A stretch of DNA of 43,752 bases from an uncultured Bacteroidia bacterium (GTDB lineage: Bacteria > Bacteroidota > Bacteroidia > Bacteroidales > Prolixibacteraceae). This document shows positions 41,553 through 43,752 of this stretch, in pieces; the stretch's first letter is position 1, and every line of letters begins with the position of its first letter. A program made the position numbers and the translations under genes. The notes beneath the pieces are model-generated. The model was given only the letters and a program-made list of their open reading frames with translations. It did not search any database and had not been told where the DNA came from. The stretch spans positions 1 through 43,752 of the forward strand of contig CAIXZH010000097.1 in assembly GCA_903923905.1 (NCBI GenBank), written 5' to 3'.

Positions 41553-43580
41553 TCAGACGCTTTTAATTGTGGTCAGGATTTGCTCGGCTTCTTTTTCCAG
41601 CTCCCAGAACTGTTGCAATAAAATATCGCTTGAAGGTGGGGGAGTGTAGGTGAAGAAGTATTTGTTAGGCAATATTTCATAACCCAATATCTCCTTGTCT
41701 CCTTGTTTGGCCGCATACTCCCACCGGATAATTGGCTTATCAATTTCGCGTTTCAGAAAAGGTTCAATTTTCTCTTCAAAAGGGATGTACTCGGCATCGT
41801 CGATATAATGGCGGTGATGGTAAGTGGCCGAAAGATTGCAACCTTTTAGCCATGCTGTAAACTCCTTAGAGGCAAGATCTTTCAATCTATTTTGTGATTT
41901 TACCAGCTCTTTTCTAAGGGCCGTTTCAAAACTATCTTTTCCATCAATCTTAATATTAACGGTTTGTGATATAATTGTGTCGTCGGTTACAGTTACGGCC
42001 ATTTCAAGATTGCCATAGAGGTCGTATTTCTTTTTAACATTTCCATTGTTTAACTGAACGGTAAATGGCTCGGTAATCCACATGGGCTTTTCGTTTTCGT
42101 CGGTCTGCCAAAACAATACTTTTACTTTGTGGTAACTGAAATCTTCCTTTTTAAATACTTTGCAGGAATCGTTGGTTTTCCAGTTGTCATATTGCTTAAT
42201 TATCCAGTTCCGGTGAGATTCTGTAATCCGGTTGCGCTTGTTACCAAAACTCTTGGGTTCCTTTTCAAACTGCTGTCTTGCATTAATAATAAGCACTTTG
42301 TTCTCCTTGTGTTTTGGCTTGTTGTTGCTGAGAATCCAGATGTAGGTATAAATGCCTGTCTGATAAAACATCTGATCGGGAAGCATCACAATGCAATCGA
42401 GCAAATCATTTTCAAGGATATACCTGCGTATTTCGCTTTCGCTGCCCCCACAATCGCCGTTGCTTAATGGCGAGCCGTTAAAGAGGATTGAAATCTTGCT
42501 GCCACCAATCTTTTCCTCACTCTTTCCAACCGGAGATATAGTTGCTGGTTTCATCTTCTCAATCATGGTGAGCAGGAAAAGCAGAGCGCCGTCGTTACTG
42601 GGAGGGGTTCCTGTTTTGTAACGCGTTGTTGCAAATTTCTCCACATCAGTGGCGTACTCACTCCAGTCAACTCCAAACGGCGGATTGGAGATCATATAAT
42701 CAAACTTCCTTGAGTAGTGTTTGTCACCGGGTTCTTTGCTGCTTGGCAAATCGGGTATCAGCGAATTGCCTTTGGTGATATTGTTGTTATTTGTCCCATC
42801 AAGGTCTCCACGAAGAAGCAGGTCGGTTTTACACACTGCGTAGTTCTGCCCCAGGTATTCCTGACCAAAAAGCTGAACCAGAGTTTGCACGTTTTCCTGT
42901 TCTTCCTTTGTTTTGGCTTTATCCATCAGATGTTCCTTGGCAGTACTCAGCATTCCGCCCGTGCCGCAAGCGGGATCATAAATACTGATTGAGCGTTGGG
43001 ATGATTTGGGGTTAAAATCAATCTCCATTAATTCTACCATGATCCGGATAATTTCACGAGGGGTAAAATGTTCTCCGGTATCTTTGGCATCATCCTGCGT
43101 AAATCGTTGCAGGAGTTCTTCATAAACATAGCCCATCTCAATATTACTCAATCGTTGGGTGCTGAAATCCTCTTTTTCAACAAGTTGCATGATACTGAAA
43201 AGGCGGTTTGCTTTTACAATTTTACTGATTGTTTCACGGTAGTTGAACTCATCAATTATCTCGTTAATGATGGGCGAGAACTCTTTTAGGTATTCTCTGA
43301 AATGCGTTTCAATCTGGGTTACATCTTCCTTTAATATTTTGCTTAGCGTCCAATCGCTTTTATTAAAGAAAGATACGGTCAGGATTTCGCGTGCCTTTGA
43401 TTTCTTTTGGATTTCTTCTTTTGAAATATTTGGGAAAGCTTTCTTTAGATCAGCTTCAATTTCATCACGTCTTTGGATAAGCATACATTCAATCCGGCGG
43501 ATCATGATCATTGGGAGTATTACGGCCTGGTATTCATAGGCTTTAAACTTACCACGAAGTTTCTTAGCCCCTTTCCACAA
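41553..43580 (-). CDS. hsdM: Type I restriction methyltransferase subunit M, start codon unusual
   Basis: N6-adenine methyltransferase subunit. The SAM-binding motif DPACGTGG (202-209) and catalytic NPPF (299-302) are intact, as are GEHFTPREIIRIMVELMEID and GTPPSNDGALLFLLTM. The TTG at 43580 gives 675 residues starting MWKGAKKLRGKF. However, the family's normal N-terminus is readable further upstream in the same frame (NKEKLNNLAGELWKGAKK), where the expected ATG is TGT, preceded by a TGA. No ATG, GTG or TTG lies between that stop and the TTG at 43580. Thus translation must begin late, lose about eleven residues, or the base sequence has an error. It heads the hsdM-hsdS-nuclease-hsdR operon. 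Confidence 0.9.
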   Translation of the reverse strand: MWKGAKKLRGKFKAYEYQAVILPMIMIRRIECMLIQRRDEIEADLKKAFPNISKEEIQKKSKAREILTVSFFNKSDWTLSKILKEDVTQIETHFREYLKEFSPIINEIIDEFNYRETISKIVKANRLFSIMQLVEKEDFSTQRLSNIEMGYVYEELLQRFTQDDAKDTGEHFTPREIIRIMVELMEIDFNPKSSQRSISIYDPACGTGGMLSTAKEHLMDKAKTKEEQENVQTLVQLFGQEYLGQNYAVCKTDLLLRGDLDGTNNNNITKGNSLIPDLPSSKEPGDKHYSRKFDYMISNPPFGVDWSEYATDVEKFATTRYKTGTPPSNDGALLFLLTMIEKMKPATISPVGKSEEKIGGSKISILFNGSPLSNGDCGGSESEIRRYILENDLLDCIVMLPDQMFYQTGIYTYIWILSNNKPKHKENKVLIINARQQFEKEPKSFGNKRNRITESHRNWIIKQYDNWKTNDSCKVFKKEDFSYHKVKVLFWQTDENEKPMWITEPFTVQLNNGNVKKKYDLYGNLEMAVTVTDDTIISQTVNIKIDGKDSFETALRKELVKSQNRLKDLASKEFTAWLKGCNLSATYHHRHYIDDAEYIPFEEKIEPFLKREIDKPIIRWEYAAKQGDKEILGYEILPNKYFFTYTPPPSSDILLQQFWELEKEAEQILTTIKSV

Positions 43581-43737
43581 TTCACCGGCAAGATTGTTTA
43601 GTTTTTCTTTATTACAATAGTTCGTTCAAAACTTAGTTATTTATCTGATTTACAGTAAAATAACTCATTATTTATTAGGTTAAAACCGCGGGAATTTGTA
43701 TCTTTAAAGTATTAATTACCAGTTAATTACTTTAATT

Positions 43738-43752
43738 ATGGCCATCCCCGCG
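43738..43752 (+). CDS. Possible start of a divergent gene, cut by the window
   Basis: An ATG followed by codons MAIPA lies five codons from the window end. A near-consensus -7 box (TATCTTTA, 43699-43706) sits 32 bases upstream of the ATG. Nothing more can be said about the product. Confidence 0.25.

Noticed and set aside
1-43752. CRISPR arrays, tRNA/rRNA genes, integrases or insertion sequences
   Set aside because: No regularly spaced short repeats with unique spacers, no cloverleaf-like or rRNA sequences and no transposase or integrase motifs were seen; the only regular arrays are the coding repeats at 1-540 and 34531-34740.

Overview
The window looks like a chromosomal segment of a Bacteroidota bacterium, probably a member of the Bacteroidales/Marinilabiliales. 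This is inferred from protein families (fused SpmA/SpmB-type transporter, the short RsmI-like methylase paralog, a SerA that begins MYKIQTLNKI, DUF6807, exported 6-phosphogluconolactonase-like propeller, GH2 relic), from several TAnnTTTG-type promoter boxes, and from AT-rich, poorly conserved ribosome binding sites. No rRNA, tRNA, CRISPR array or transposase is visible.

Region 1 (1-18.3 kb) is core and housekeeping. It starts with the 3' part of a TPR-like repeat protein carrying three almost identical 180-bp repeats. Then come a DJ-1 family protein, a DUF190-CrcB fluoride-exporter pair, a ferritin-like di-iron protein, a YkgJ-type cysteine-cluster protein, a tiny exported Cys-rich protein, a DUF6807-SpmAB operon, two envelope proteins, a lipoprotein zinc peptidase, a lactonase-type propeller, Ndk, an NrnA-like DHH phosphoesterase overlapping a YciB-Nudix fusion gene, an RsmI-like methylase, a PhnP-like metallo-beta-lactamase-fold hydrolase and a TauE-type exporter.

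Region 2 (18.4-26.2 kb) is central carbon metabolism: a broken GH2 beta-mannosidase remnant, then pta, a divergent 3-hydroxyacyl-CoA dehydrogenase and ackA in one direction (acetyl-CoA to acetate with ATP), and serA and transketolase in the other. A perfect 18-bp hairpin ends the transketolase unit.

Region 3 (26.2-34.4 kb, all minus strand) holds a beta-propeller protein and a tight DUF1549/DUF1553 cytochrome - DUF1501 - membrane cytochrome operon, the exported system well known in Planctomycetes and Verrucomicrobia. An uncharacterised helical protein lies upstream.

Region 4 (34.4-43.6 kb) is an accessory/defence island: a 21-bp heptad-coding tandem repeat, the relic of a Bro-N phage-antirepressor-type gene, an FRG-domain protein, a short fragment resembling the C-terminus of a CDC48-like AAA ATPase, and a type I restriction-modification operon hsdM-hsdS-(YhcG-type PDDEXK nuclease)-hsdR. 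hsdM has no normal start codon where its family usually starts.

The points most worth a second look are the YciB-Nudix fusion, two copies of one hairpin element 14.5 kb apart, the GH2 pseudogene, the PSCyt/DUF1501 cluster in a Bacteroidete, the heptad repeat, and the composite restriction island with decayed phage and ATPase pieces.
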